NCBI GenBank assembly: GCA_002205965.3
Contig: NADL03000635.1
Location: forward strand, 806,001 to 870,000
Length of the DNA stretch: 64,000 nucleotides
From: Kappaphycus alvarezii
Lineage: Eukaryota; Rhodophyta; Florideophyceae; Gigartinales; Solieriaceae
Direction of reading: 5' to 3'
The notes below the pieces were generated by a model. The model worked only from the letters and a program-made list of their open reading frames with translations. It ran no database searches and was not told the DNA's origin. A program made the position numbers and the translations under genes. This document shows, one piece after another, positions 33,424 through 44,056 of this stretch (position 1 is its first letter; each line of letters opens with the position of its first letter).

Positions 33424-34011
33424 ATGAACAACCTTCGCCCCTCTGTCCCTGTTTCCAAAAACCGCCCTTCCCGTCTCATCAATGGCCTTTGTCTCGCCGC
33501 CTACGGGCCAACCGATGCCGACGACTACATCCGGCGGCAAACAAAGAAGCAAATCATCGAGTTCGTTCGCCGCCTCTTCATAGAAGAAGAAGCGAGGGAG
33601 GTAAGTCAGGGAGAGGCTGAGAAGGTCGAGGAGGAGAGCGGGGAGTCCTTCGAGGAATGGTTAGCCCCTGAGCTAGTGTTCGAGGCTCGGGAAAAGGAGG
33701 AGGAGGAGGAAGATGAGGAGGAGAAAGAGGAGGAAGAGGAGGAAGAGGATGGGGAGGAGGAGGAGGAGGAGGAGGAGGAGGAGGAGGGAACAGGGAGCAT
33801 GGAAAGTGTTGGACTGGTGGAGCCTGGAATGGAGAGTATGGATCAGGCTGTGCCCACGATGGAACCGGATGGAGATATCTTCAGTAGTCTAGATATCTCC
33901 CAGGGGGGAATAGAGAGCTGTGAGCCATTCGCAGATATTTGTAAGGACTGCTTGGACAGCATGGATATTTTAGAGGAGTTGCTTGGATCTGATTTAGAGA
34001 ATGGGAAATAA
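33424..34011 (+). CDS. acidic Glu-rich protein, unknown, single exon
   Basis: A complete frame of 195 codons with a favourable start context. Residues 1-60 look folded and helical (DADDYIRRQTKKQIIEFVRR). Residues about 90-122 are a run of Glu with some Asp encoded by a GAG/GAA microsatellite. The C-terminal third is acidic with repeated Met-Glu-Ser/Met-Glu-Pro turns, then CKDCLDSMDILEELLGSD. No retroelement motif occurs, and it lies intact between two dead elements (C3 and G2). It could be a host gene for an acidic chromatin or nucleolar protein, but no family is recognised. The microsatellite alone could be prolonging the frame. Confidence 0.45.
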   Translation: MNNLRPSVPVSKNRPSRLINGLCLAAYGPTDADDYIRRQTKKQIIEFVRRLFIEEEAREVSQGEAEKVEEESGESFEEWLAPELVFEAREKEEEEEDEEEKEEEEEEEDGEEEEEEEEEEEGTGSMESVGLVEPGMESMDQAVPTMEPDGDIFSSLDISQGGIESCEPFADICKDCLDSMDILEELLGSDLENGK

Positions 34012-34059
34012 GAGGACCTTATTGATTGTTATTTTCTTAAGTATCTTTTGTTTAGAGTA

Positions 34060-34453
34060 TGTCACCCACACAAATTGTTTCTGTGCATTTCCTGGTACCT
34101 TTAGTAGTTTTGTTCGGACTTTAGGGGTAGCCAAAAGTCTATATAAGCTGAGTAAACTGCTTCCTCATGGAGAGGTCAAGCAAGTTGGCAGACAACTTCA
34201 AGCCAAGTCCCGAGTAGTAGGAAGTTGAAATTCAACTTCAGACCCAAGGAAACTTTTTCTTACGCTAGTCGCACAAAGTCGGTGGTAGACCCTGCCCCTT
34301 TTATACTTGCTTGTAGCTTCCTCAACTCTCTTCTATATATACTCCCTTTTGTTCGTTCAAAAATACCACGGTAGCACTTTTGTCGCTCGCAACACCTCCT
34401 TCTCAGGGTAATTGGTTCTGAAGATCTCTTCCCCCGCCGATTTACCCCTATCA
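34060..34453 (+). repeat. 5' LTR of gypsy element G2
   Basis: The 3' limit is firm. All three copies in the window agree up to CCCCTATCA (34453) and differ afterwards. The conserved U3 contains TATATAA at about 34139. The left limit is uncertain: strong similarity to the 52-kb copy reaches back to about 34100, and TGTCACCC at 34060 is a plausible start. The primer-binding site follows two bases after the end. Confidence 0.75.
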
Positions 34454-34455
34454 TT

Positions 34456-34473
34456 TGGTACTCTTGTGGAGGG
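34456..34473 (+). other. candidate primer-binding site of G2
   Basis: TGGTACTCTTGTGGAGGG begins two bases after the LTR end with TGG, the complement of a tRNA CCA end. The tRNA cannot be named from here. Confidence 0.6.
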
Positions 34474-34542
34474 GGTTGCACCCGAGGTATTCGAGTTGAG
34501 CAGTAGTAAGGAACACTTCGGGAGGATTTCTTTTCTGTAATC

Positions 34543-35744
34543 ATGGATCTCAACGCTCCTCGTATAACGTTCACAGGGGGCAAGACTGAAGACGTTTAGG
34601 AGTTTGTTTACACATATATCAACGTTGTGATGCGTGAGAAGGGCGATGAAGAGAAGGTCGCAAGTATCTTCGCCTATCTTCATGGTGACGCAAAGCACAA
34701 ATATAAGTCCAAGTTTATCGACGGGTGGTCTCTTAACGGGAATGGGCATAACTTCGGTGAGGTATTTGACTGGCTTGTGAAAGAGTATGCTAAGGAGGTA
34801 GAAACAGATGAGATGATTCGTACCGCCATAGAGGCCCGGCTCAACTTCGACGATTTGTTAAGCTCATTGGTGTACTTGTGTGATCTTTTTGAAAAGGCTG
34901 GGTTCAACGCCCAAGCCAAGTACGGAATGCTGCGTAAGGCGGCGATGGGGATAAGCGGCTCTCCGATTTCCTCCTCATCAAGGGCCCTCACACTTTTGAT
35001 GAACTGAAGGGTACCATAGTAGAATTTGTCAAAAATTCAGAGACGTTTCAGTCACTGAGTGAGATACCGAGGGAAAACCGCACATCGATGTCTATCGTAC
35101 ATCCTGAAAAGAATTATCAAAGGCCGGCTACTAGTGCAACGGCATTAGAATCTGTCAAGAGCGATGTCAAAAACTTTGAAGAAAGGTTGGAAACCCGATT
35201 CGATAATCGACTTGACATGATAACCTCGCAGTTGGAAAGTCTTACTCTTACCATTAAGAAGAACCAGTCTGGGGCCCCTAAAGCCGCAGAAGTCTGTTCT
35301 TACTGTCACAAGCCTGGACACTTTGCAAACAGGTGTCCTGATAATCCACATAGAAACACTCGTTGTGCAAAGTGCGGTCGATATGGGCATCATGAAAGTA
35401 ACTGCTGGTCTAAAGACAACAGAAGAGCAAATTTATCGGAAGCAAGGAGTGAGTCAGGACCAGAGGTGAAAATCTTACAAAATAGAAGAGATCAAACGTT
35501 GACGGATGCTGGTAACGTATCCATCGCTGAAGAGATTAGTCAAGTCAATGTGACAAAAAGGGATGGGAAAGGGAACATTTTATCGAAAAACCCGAGGCTA
35601 GAGTATGGAATGCTGGAGCATATCCCAGCACCTGTACCTCTCGAACCAAGAGGTCTGATCAAATTGTTCCAGGAGTGGGCGTCACTCCGGCCAAAAAGAC
35701 GAAAAAGATTAAGAAAGCTAGGAGTATTCCGAGGGACGTACTAG
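34543..35744 (+). pseudogene. gag of G2 with two zinc knuckles
   Basis: ATG 34543 starts a frame with TAG at codon 19 (34597-34599) that continues to about 34950: FAYLHGDAKHKYKSKFIDGW, AIEARLNFDDLLSSLVYLCD. A frame change then leads to SEIPRENRTSMSIVHPEKNY, a coiled-coil-like segment (VKSDVKNFEERLETRFDNRL) and two CCHC knuckles, CSYCHKPGHFANRC and CAKCGRYGHHESNC (35296-35405). The frame ends at 35744, overlapping the protease frame by about 70 bases, which suits a programmed frameshift in the intact ancestor. Gag forms the particle and its knuckles bind RNA. Confidence 0.85.
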
Positions 35745-36544
35745 AGTATTTGAAGAAGTACAATTTGGTGGCTGAGCTTGCATCGGCCCCAACTGGGATA
35801 ACGTTTGGTCAACTTTCGAGGAGCGACGCAGAGGATGCGAGAAAAGAAATCAAAAAAATTATCAGGCCTAATAAGTCCGCTAAGGGTAAGAAACTGTTTC
35901 TTAAATCGGCCTCGACAGCACCAAGACGTCTTAAGCTGGTACCAGTCAAAGTATTGGGAATGAAAAACCAAGCTCTTTTCGACTCGGGGGCTGTTCCAAG
36001 CCTCATTTCAGAAAATTTGGTGACAGATCTAGGTGTTGAAATCATTCCAACTACTCGAAGAATAACTATGGCGGATGGAACCTTCTCAAAATGCATAGGC
36101 ACTGTTGACAAGGGTACCGTGTTCTTTGGGGACTCTAAAGTTGTTGTAGACTTTCCCTTCATGCCAGATCTCCCTTTCCACGCAACCTTTGGATGCCCTA
36201 CCATGGAAAGACTAGGTACCTGCATTGACTTGGGCAACCAAATTGTTTCAGTTAATATTGACGGCATAACCGTGAAGATGCCCCTGGATTTCGACAAAAG
36301 CACACATCAGGAAGATTTAAGAGAAACGAACAGTGAAGATTTCACTTCTAGCTACGACAGCGAAAAGTTTGAACCAACTAACACTTTGGGAAGTGGTAAA
36401 GGGTACGCTCGGGGGATAATGAACATGGCATGGGATGATTATGATTCCGGGTTTGAAACTGATGAAGACTGGGATTCTAGGGTAGGTTTGACCCTTGAAT
36501 GTCTTTTTTTTTGCGATAACATCGAATCAAAGGACGGAATTTGA
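35675..36544 (+). CDS. aspartic protease region of G2
   Basis: An open frame of 289 codons. A basic N-terminal stretch (TPAKKTKKIKKARSI) precedes a retropepsin-like domain. The active site is ALFDSGAVPSLISENLV (about 35975), followed by RITMADGTF, the flap region VDKGTVFFGDSKVVVDFPFM and the ATFGCPTMERLGTCIDLGNQ turn. The C-terminal 90 residues are acidic (DDYDSGFETDEDWDSR), perhaps a linker to the polymerase. Catalytic Asp-Ser-Gly is kept. The domain would mature the element polyprotein, but the surrounding gag and pol are broken. Confidence 0.8.
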   Translation: MGVTPAKKTKKIKKARSIPRDVLEYLKKYNLVAELASAPTGITFGQLSRSDAEDARKEIKKIIRPNKSAKGKKLFLKSASTAPRRLKLVPVKVLGMKNQALFDSGAVPSLISENLVTDLGVEIIPTTRRITMADGTFSKCIGTVDKGTVFFGDSKVVVDFPFMPDLPFHATFGCPTMERLGTCIDLGNQIVSVNIDGITVKMPLDFDKSTHQEDLRETNSEDFTSSYDSEKFEPTNTLGSGKGYARGIMNMAWDDYDSGFETDEDWDSRVGLTLECLFFCDNIESKDGI

Positions 36545-36548
36545 AGCA

Positions 36549-38335
36549 TGAAAGAAGATTACAATTGCAAGGAAAACAAGAATTTATCGAAATCCATATC
36601 TGAAGGTGTGAGCACGCCGAAAGAGGTCCTTCAAAATTTGGAGGGTGAGGATCAAGAAGAGGAACAGCGCCAAATTGGAGAAATTCAAGAAAAAGTACAG
36701 CTCCTTCCAGCCCCCGCCTCAATGAAAATATCCGACATTTTAACATCTTCCTAAGTAATTGCATGGAGCCTTTCCGATCTAAGACAAGCAAGTGTACCGG
36801 TCACTTACTCATTTGAACTTACCGATACTCAACAAATTTACCACAGGACTAGACGTCATCCGCCAAAATATTGCCAATTTATCTCAGCGAATGTTACAAG
36901 TATGCTGGAAAATGATATTATTCGGCCAGTTTCATCCCCATGGTCATTTCTAGTTGTAGTAGCACCAAAGAAGGATGGAAAATGTCGCTGTTGCGTCGAT
37001 TACCGACAACTGAGGCAGAGAATGATATCCGATCGATTTCCGATTCCACATATGGAGTAAATCCTCGAATACTTGAAGGACGGGAGATACTTCACATAAA
37101 TTGATCTTTACACTGGTTATTGGCAGATTACATTGGATGGAAATGTATGTAGAAAACCACTTTTACCAGCAAAGCCGGTACATTCAGGTTCGTAGTGATG
37201 CCTTTTGGTCTCATGAATGCCCCAGCTACCTTCCAAAGAATGAAGAACAAGGTTTTGAAAGGATTTCCATTTGCAAAAGTTTATATCGATGATGTGGTAA
37301 TATTCTCAAAACCCTTGGATCAGCACATATCGGATGTCAAGACAGTAGTGAAGAGGATAGTGGCATACAGTCTGAAAATTAAGTTGAGCAAATGCTTCCT
37401 TGCGAAAACGTCTATCCAATTACTCGGCCATATCGTCGATCAAGAGGGAATTAGAGTGGAGCCACAGAAAACGAGAAAAACAAGTTGCACCAAGGCCCGC
37501 CTCAAAGACGGAGGTTCGAAGCTTCTTAGAACTGGCCTCATATAACAGAAGATTTATCAAAGATTTCGCCAAAACTGCAGCACCGTTACATGCCAGCACT
37601 ACAAAGAACGGAAAATTTTACTGGAACAAGGAAATGGAAACTGCATTTCAGGAGCTTAAAGATTAGCTATGTGCTATGTGTCCCCCAGTTCTCATGTACC
37701 AAGATTTCAAGAGACAATTCGTTGTGGAGACAGATGCCTCAGAACGGTCTTTGGGTGCCGTTTTGTCCCAAAAAGGATGAAAACGGAAGATTACACTCGG
37801 TTCAATTCGCAAGTCGCACTCTGAATGATGCGGAAAGGAGATAATCAGTCTGCGATAAAAAAAAGCTCTCGCTGTTGTCTTCCCACTGAAAAAGTTTCGC
37901 GCGTACCTTTTATCACTAGAGAAATTTGTCTTGATAACTGATCACCAGGCACTTAAGACAGCATTCCAAAAGAAAGAAGTACATCACCGTTTAGCCCGAT
38001 GGCTCGAAAATTTTGCAGAATATCGGTTTGAAATTATGTATAGGCCAGGACGCAATAATCAGCCTGCCGATTACCTATCCCGTTTGAGGGATCCAATGAG
38101 TCCAAGTGAAAAGGCTTCCGAGGATATCGTCGGAGTTGCCGAGGGGCAAGCGCAGAACAATAACGAGTACGAAGGTAATCTTCACAGACTAATTAAATTC
38201 CTTGATGGACTACAAATGAGAAGGGTTGATCTGGAACACAGAAGTTGGGTACGCAGGAACCAAAAGGCTTTTTCATTGTGGAATGGGAAACTCTTCCGAC
38301 ACATAAAAGCTGGTCCTCGACTAGTAGCCCCTGTG
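36549..38335 (+). pseudogene. reverse transcriptase, RNase H and integrase start of G2
   Basis: Polymerase motifs appear in order: LENDIIRPVSSPWSFLVVVA, KKDGKCRCCVDYRQL, IDLYTGYWQITLD, MPFGLMNAPATFQRMKNKVL and the catalytic VYIDDVVIFSKPLDQH (37285-37330) with both Asp residues. Then come LLGHIVDQEGIRVEPQKT, the RNase H pieces FVLITDHQALKTAFQKKEVH and RPGRNNQPADYLSRLRD, and the zinc-finger start of the integrase. At least five frame changes or stops occur. The element ends abruptly near 38335 where an endonuclease fragment begins, so integrase core and 3' LTR are absent. Confidence 0.9.
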
Positions 38336-38760
38336 AAAGAAAGAAACGCAAATCGCATATGATGTCACCATTCGCAATCCAATGGCCCGATCTCACCTCA
38401 AACAAGCTGCATTAGCACTTTGCGGGGCAGCCGAATCGGCCTACGCAGACAAGGTGAAGACCTTCGACCGCTCAGTGAGAGCTGCGTTTAACCTGACCTC
38501 AGACGCTATTTTTCCAAACCGCGGTTTTCACTTTGTCCCGTTGCTTTCGACTCCTTCGCCGCGCCTTGTAAGTCAACCTCTGGGGTGATTGAGACCCATA
38601 CGAAATTGATATCGCGACGACTGTTCAGTACACCAGCGGCGGCCCTTGACCACCTGCGGCAACGAATCTCGTCGACCATATGGTCTACCTTTGCAACATA
38701 AATCCTAGCGCGAAATCCCAAGCTGGGAAGCGACGAACTTAAACTATCTTAGCTTACACT
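38336..38760 (+). pseudogene. third type of non-LTR endonuclease end, RLE-C
   Basis: The frame reads IAYDVTIRNPMARSH with a catalytic-type Asp, then CGAAESAYADKVKTFDRSV and RGFHFVPLLSTP. A frame change gives SGVIETHTKLISRRLFSTPA, DHLRQRISSTIWSTFATNIL and a stop near 38755. The pattern (Asp-Val-Thr-hydrophobic, Ala-rich helix, Lys-x-x-x-Tyr/Phe, Phe-x-Pro-hydrophobic, C-terminal helices) is that of restriction-like endonuclease ends of non-LTR elements. The sequence is clearly distinct from RLE-A and RLE-B. It is 5' truncated within the nuclease, and fused directly to G2 DNA. Confidence 0.6.
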
Positions 38761-39180
38761 GTCAGCTATGCTTTTACGCCTCTTCTAATACATGAGAGAG
38801 CTTACGCCAAAGAATACAGAAATAAAACTGCCAAATTTCAGCAATAGAATTACAGTCTGTAATTCAATTGCAGAATTCTGGAATGAGGTCGTGCGTTAAA
38901 TTGCTGAAATGTGACCAGTTAGTGAAGAACCGTGAGAAATGGTTGTGAGGAAAAAATGGTGCATTCCCATTTGTCAATGCGTAAACACGTTTTCAAATTT
39001 TCAAAAATAATTTCAGAAATACTTTTCAGAAATTTATCATACTACGTCCTTCTGAAGACTTTTCAGAATTCTCTTTTTGCGTAAGTTCACTATGAAGTAA
39101 AGATAATTATATATATCATACATTATCTGTTAGGTGTGGCCTTGCCCTTCAGCACTTGGTGTTGACGATTACATTCCAGG
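38761..39180. other. no recognised gene
   Basis: AT-rich DNA with short A and T runs and no motif. It may be the 3' tail of RLE-C or unique sequence between two endonuclease fragments. Confidence 0.4.
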
Positions 39181-39532
39181 GGCTTGCGGCCCGGATTACC
39201 GCGATCTAGCCTGGGATGTTACTGTCGCCCATCTTCTCGTCCAGTCACGAGTCTAATAGGGCACCCTGTGCGGAGCCACCGCAGCAGCCTTTGCCGAACG
39301 GTCCAAACATTCACACTACGGGGACTTTTGTCGTTCCCCCGATATCCTGATTATTCCCATCGGCATCGACATCTGTGGTGCCCTCGGGCCCGAATGCCTA
39401 CAGTTCTTTTGCCGCCTTGCCGCCTACGCCGCTAGGCGCCGTAATTCCCCTCCCCGTCAAGAGTTTCACGATTTCGTTTCCCATTTCACCTTTTGCCTGC
39501 ACGGCATGCAAGCCCGTCCGGTCCTCTCCTGA
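39181..39532 (+). pseudogene. RLE-A endonuclease fragment, copy 5
   Basis: One frame with two adjacent stops (near 39258) gives LAWDVTVAHLLVQSRV with the catalytic Asp, FAERSKHSHYGDFC, PDILIIPIGIDICGALGPEC, FFCRLAAYAARRRN and FTFCLHGMQARPVLS before the stop at 39530. It is otherwise nearly intact. It is diverged enough from the 16-18 kb copies to belong to an older subfamily. Confidence 0.8.
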
Positions 39533-39621
39533 CGTCTCTCTGTTTAGTTTCTATCCTACTCCTCCCCGGCGCCTCTAATTGATTGTTCCTACCACCGTAA
39601 AGATCTTACTTCCATCCTTTA

Positions 39622-39656
39622 GGTGTGGTTGTGGTGTGGTGTGGTGTGGTGTGGTT
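39622..39656. repeat. GGTGT microsatellite
   Basis: A short run of GGTGT units with one GGTTGT variant. The ORF at 39822 starts about 165 bases downstream. Confidence 0.9.
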
Positions 39657-39821
39657 AACATTTATTTATTCTCCGGAATAGATCTCATATACCTTCCAAG
39701 ACTATAACACCCAACCCTTTTTCCCTTTACTCCCGTGACTAAAATAAGCCTAGTGGGCTATGTTGTCAGGGTAACCTTGCAAGTGAATAGCTTGGCTTAG
39801 AATTGTAGAAGTTCGTCGTAA

Positions 39822-40590
39822 ATGGCGATGAATCGACCGCGTGTGAGGCGTATTTCCGCACCCACAGTACCCAAAAGATCTGTTCGCCGTCGCTTAGTCG
39901 GCAGAAATGTTGAAAAGGAGAATGCAGACTCCAGCTTACTTGGCGAGTTCCAGAGAAGTATTGTCTCCGCTCGCGAAGGGAGCTTTTCAAATTCGGTCTA
40001 TGATCAGCGCTCTCTCCAGTCGGAGCAGGTCATTGATTTGATCACAGCCGGATCCTCTCCCACACCTGGGCATGCATCATCACAGCTATTACCAGATTCC
40101 GGGCCCATACTAGGAAGTACCCTAGTTCTTCCCAGTGGATCAATGAGGGAGACCGGGCTGAATACTTCAGTTTTCGAGGGATTGCGCGGTAACCATGGTG
40201 GACTTGTTGCTATCGGGGGCCAACTCCCTTCGTTGGATCGCTCGGACTCTGGAGTCCCAGTAACTCGGAGGTTGTTTCACCCCTCGACGGCCGCTGACTC
40301 TTTTGAGAATACCACCCCTGCAAGAGTTGACAAAGATCTCGCAGTTGACGTAGAGCTTGTCGACGAGGACGAAAAATCAATGGATAGCCCTCGAAGCCCG
40401 AGTTCAGTCGGGGCACCAGTGTAAGGAAGGCATTTCAGTCTGCCCCGTTGGAAAGCTTGGAGGACTTGACTCCTTTCGATCTTACGGCAGAAAAACCTCT
40501 CTTAAGCCCTCTGGCTCAACGGTTGACAATGCAACTCCACTATCCACTGCGCATCGGACATAGTCGGCCTAGTCTGGTTCCATAGTGATC
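39822..40590 (+). CDS. Ser/Pro-rich unknown ORF, frame-broken near 40424
   Basis: ATG 39822 opens 200 codons. The N-terminus is basic (NRPRVRRISAPTVPKRSVRR) and the remainder low in hydrophobic residues (SLQSEQVIDLITAG, SPTPGHASSQLLPDSG), suggesting disorder. After the stop at 40424 another frame continues in similar style (APLESLEDLTPFDL, PLAQRLTMQLHYPLRIGHS) to about 40590. It could be the N-terminal part of a retroelement gag or a separate gene. It overlaps, on the other strand, the presumed spacer after RNase H of G4, so at most one of the two is the true coding strand. Confidence 0.3.
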
Positions 40591-40739
40591 AGTGGATCGA
40601 TGTCCTCCGGATCTTCAGTATCTTCTCAGGTTAAGACGTCCCCGGGCTCTTGCCTGATTTTCTGCTGACGTGTCGTTGGCGTTACTGCGCTCATAATGAG
40701 CACTGTTATGGTTTCATCGATTACTTCTTCCTCGGTTTC

Positions 40740-42400
40740 GTCGGTTGAATTCCTCAATCGCAAAAGAGCATCCGAAACTTGATGTACTCGACCAGGCTTG
40801 TACACGGTAATGAATTAGAACTCGGCCAATTGTAACCTCCAGAGACTCAAGCGCCCCGAGGGATCGGTGAGTACAAGCAGCCATCGTAGGGCATCATGGT
40901 CAGTTCGCACCGTGAACTTCGTTCCTTCCACGTATGGTCGAAGGGTTATAATCGCCCATACAATTGCCAAAAATTCCCTTTCTGCGGCGGAATAATTCTG
41001 TTCTGCCTTTGTCAAGGTGCGTGACCATTATCCAACAGGAATTTATTCTCCATCTTCTTATTGTTGCAGCAGGGCACAACCGACCTGGTAGCCGCTTGCA
41101 TCTGTATCCAGCATGTAATGCCGACCAAATTTTGGTAGTGCTAATATGGGAGGGGTCACGAGAGCTTCCTTTAACCTCGCAAAAGCTTGCTGTCGTTCCA
41201 AGGTGGGTGATTGGAAGTCTTCCGATTTCGCATCCTTACGTAGCATATTGGTAAGGCGCCTTGCAATCCCAGAAAATTCTTTCACAAATCTTTTGTACAC
41301 ATTGCACGCTCCCAAGAATGAGCGGAGCTCGGTCAAAGTGCGAGTAAAGAGGCTTTTAGAGATCGCTTCCTTGTTTTCTAGAGCAATCTTCAACTTCCCT
41401 GGAATACCTATGAGTCCGAGATAGTTTACTGAAGATAGAAAAAAATGACAATTTTCAACTTCAGGGATATACCGGTGCTTTGCAAGAGGGTTAATGTCTG
41501 ATCCATATGGTCTAGTTGTGCCTTTATATCTTTAGAAAAGACGAAGACTTCATACAAGTATACAAGGCATATCTGCCGAAGAACACCTGATCAGATAATA
41601 CGTAATGCTCTTTGGAATGTGGCAGGTGCGTTCTTGAGCCCAAAAGACATACAAAGAAAACGATATACTCCTCGGAAAGATGTGAACAAAGTTTTATCTC
41701 GGTCTTCTTTTGCAACAGGAACTTGTCATTATCCCGTGTTTGCATCCAGAGTGGAGAAAACGGCCGCATCAACAAAGGAATCGATACAATCGTCTATTCG
41801 CGGAAGAGGATGGGAATCGCTTATAGTTTTGGCATTCAACTGGCGCTAGTCAACGCAGAGGCACTTCGATCCGTCCGACTTGTGTACAAGAACCACAGTT
41901 TTTGCCCATTCTGAATTGGCCAGTTCAATAACGCCTAATTCTAACTGACATTTGATTTTCTCTTCTACGAGGGTTAGTCTTGCTGGCCCCTGTCTATAGG
42001 GCATGGACCTTATTAGCCGCGTCCAGTTCCCACTCCAATACGATGGTAAGTGGCATTAACTTCTCCCAGATGCCCACTCCACATTGATGAGTGTATACGG
42101 AGTATGGCCATTGTCTCGTCCCTCCATTTCTCACCGCAGTGTGATAGGTCAACCTGGTCTTCCCATTTCGGATTTTTAGTCGATGACTCAACAGACTTAT
42201 CTTCCAGTTCCCTTGTGCTTTCGTTTGATTCATTCTTCCTATTTTCAGATAATATACCTTGCGTCCTTCCCATTTTGCACCCAAAGTACCTTGGCGGAGA
42301 GAGGATGGCCAAAGGGTGTCTGGAAGCGTACCCTACCACAGCAGTTGAGTGTAACCTAACTTCTTTGCGACTCCAATCGATATCATTACCTTGAACAGAC
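40740..42400 (-). pseudogene. reverse transcriptase and RNase H of gypsy element G4
   Basis: On the minus strand: SEWAKTVVLVHKSDGSKCLC, VDYRQLNAKTISDSHPLPRI, VFSTLDANTGLWQVPVAKED and FLCMSFGLKNAPATFQRALR. The catalytic position reads LVYLYEVFVFSKDIKA, so the usual YLDD has become YLYE. Then LTELRSFLGACNVYKRFVKE, YMLDTDASGYQVGCALLQQ and [15 protein letters not shown] give thumb and RNase H, ending in the shifted frame with VYKPGRVHQVSDALLRL. A stop and several frame changes are present. An acidic spacer may follow to about 40420. No integrase is found, so the element is 3' truncated. Confidence 0.88.
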
Positions 42401-43860
42401 TCCCTTATTCAATCTCTGCCACTCCGTTTGCAATTCGTACACCGTGGCAAGCAGTCAAGGACCATTTTGGTTCCAAAACACAGAGACCGGATGCAGTGCT
42501 TGTTACATCTGCCATCATTTTTGTCCTTGCTGGTACGACTAATCCCTTCTTTAACCGGATAACATCAGCGTGGTGTCTCCAGGGCACCAGATCTTCCTCG
42601 GCTTTCGGAAGAGGCTTCTCAATATTCGAATCACCCTGCCCAGCTCCACATGACTTATCAATTATCGGCACAGTACATCCACCATAGAAATCAACGTACT
42701 GGTCTCGACATCGTAGGTTCTGTACGTTGGGGTCGTGAAGCATGTACCCTGTAACAATGTAACAGCATAGTTCGTTTTAGCCACAAGAAAGTCAGCCTTC
42801 CATGATCTGTTAGCCAAACTTACCGTAAGTCTTATTACTGCGCTGAATCCCAAAGGGTTCCGGTTGGCATCTCCCTATCTCGGATCTTCGTCAAGGGGCT
42901 GGATGTAAGTTAACCATTGGATCGGCAAATCGCTTTCGCGAATGGTATATCGCGGTGAGCAGGTGTCAATTTCGATCGAGGATGGCAACATCTCGCATAA
43001 AATTAGCCCCACAGATCCGGATATAGTGTATATATTGAATGTAAGAGCTAATACAGTAATTTATTCTTCTCTGTTTGGCACTTCACGACCCAACTGTGGC
43101 CTGTCTTCTTCCTTTTTTCTAGACTTTCTGCAATTTGCTGGCTCTAAAGTGGAACTTAACGCTTTCAGAGTATTTTTGTTGTTTTTTCGAGACTGTCTAA
43201 GCCGCTCATTTTTTGCTTCATGAAGAATACGGAAATATTTCGATGAATCTGACCTTTCCGACAAGTACAGAGACCAGTCAGAGGGTATTGCAAGATACTT
43301 CCGAACATGCGATGTTGCGGAAACCATTATTTGGCCCGACTTAGGGGTGAAATTGGATATTCTTACAAAAGAAAGTTGCCTATAACGGGCATGGCCATAG
43401 TTTCTTGGCGATAGCCCCTCCGTTCGGGGTATCTCGAGAGCCACTTGAGATACCACTAATTCCCTCTTCCCTACTCCTTCACGTCAGAATTGGTATCCTC
43501 TGCGACTAACATCATATTAATTTGCCGAGCATCATGGGTTGGCGAGCACACTGGCGGATGGGTAATAGTGACTTTCTTGGCCCTAAACTGCATGCAATAC
43601 GGCCCAGATCCCCGACTTCTCCCGTTTTCTTCTGTATCACGTCTTTCTTTCTGGAAGATGTAATTTGCAAACCCGAAATAGAGACGGACAGAAAGCATCA
43701 AATACGGGCACACATACAAATCATGGTCATCCTCCCGACAACCTCAGCAACGGTGCATGGCCTTATCACCATGCAACATAAACATGGCATTCTGAATCTC
43801 GTTGTGAGTTAGGACGGGTGGCTCTTTCACGGCTTCATTAGAACTTAGCGTTGTGTTCCA
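42401..43860 (-). pseudogene. zinc knuckle, linker and degenerate protease of G4
   Basis: Near 43750 the minus strand yields a Cys-x2-Cys-x4-His-x4-Cys-like segment in broken frames. A 131-codon open frame (43456-43061) follows, basic in its second half (ERLRQSRKNNKNTLK). At about 42980-42940 SIEIDTCSPRYTI could be an eroded aspartic protease site. Downstream FSAVIRLTVSLANRSWKADF and FLVAKTNYAVTLLQGTCF fit the C-terminal half of a retropepsin. The element order (gag, protease, polymerase on one strand) supports this, but the active site itself is doubtful. Confidence 0.5.
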
Positions 43861-44056
43861 ATTTGGTATAAGAACAGCTCCGTCGCTTCAATGTTGACTA
43901 TTATATCCTCTATCGCCCTCACCACTCGTCACTGCCAGCACGGAAGATTCTGTATTTTCGATCGGAGGGTCCTTCCAGAGGTGGCCATCATCGTTTTTCG
44001 TTGTCAATGCCAAGACACCACTGTGTCTCTTTTTGGATCTTTGATAATGAACGGAC

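Noticed and set aside
33606..33800. Minus-strand poly-Ser frame
   Set aside because: It is only the reverse reading of the GAG/GAA microsatellite in the acidic ORF.
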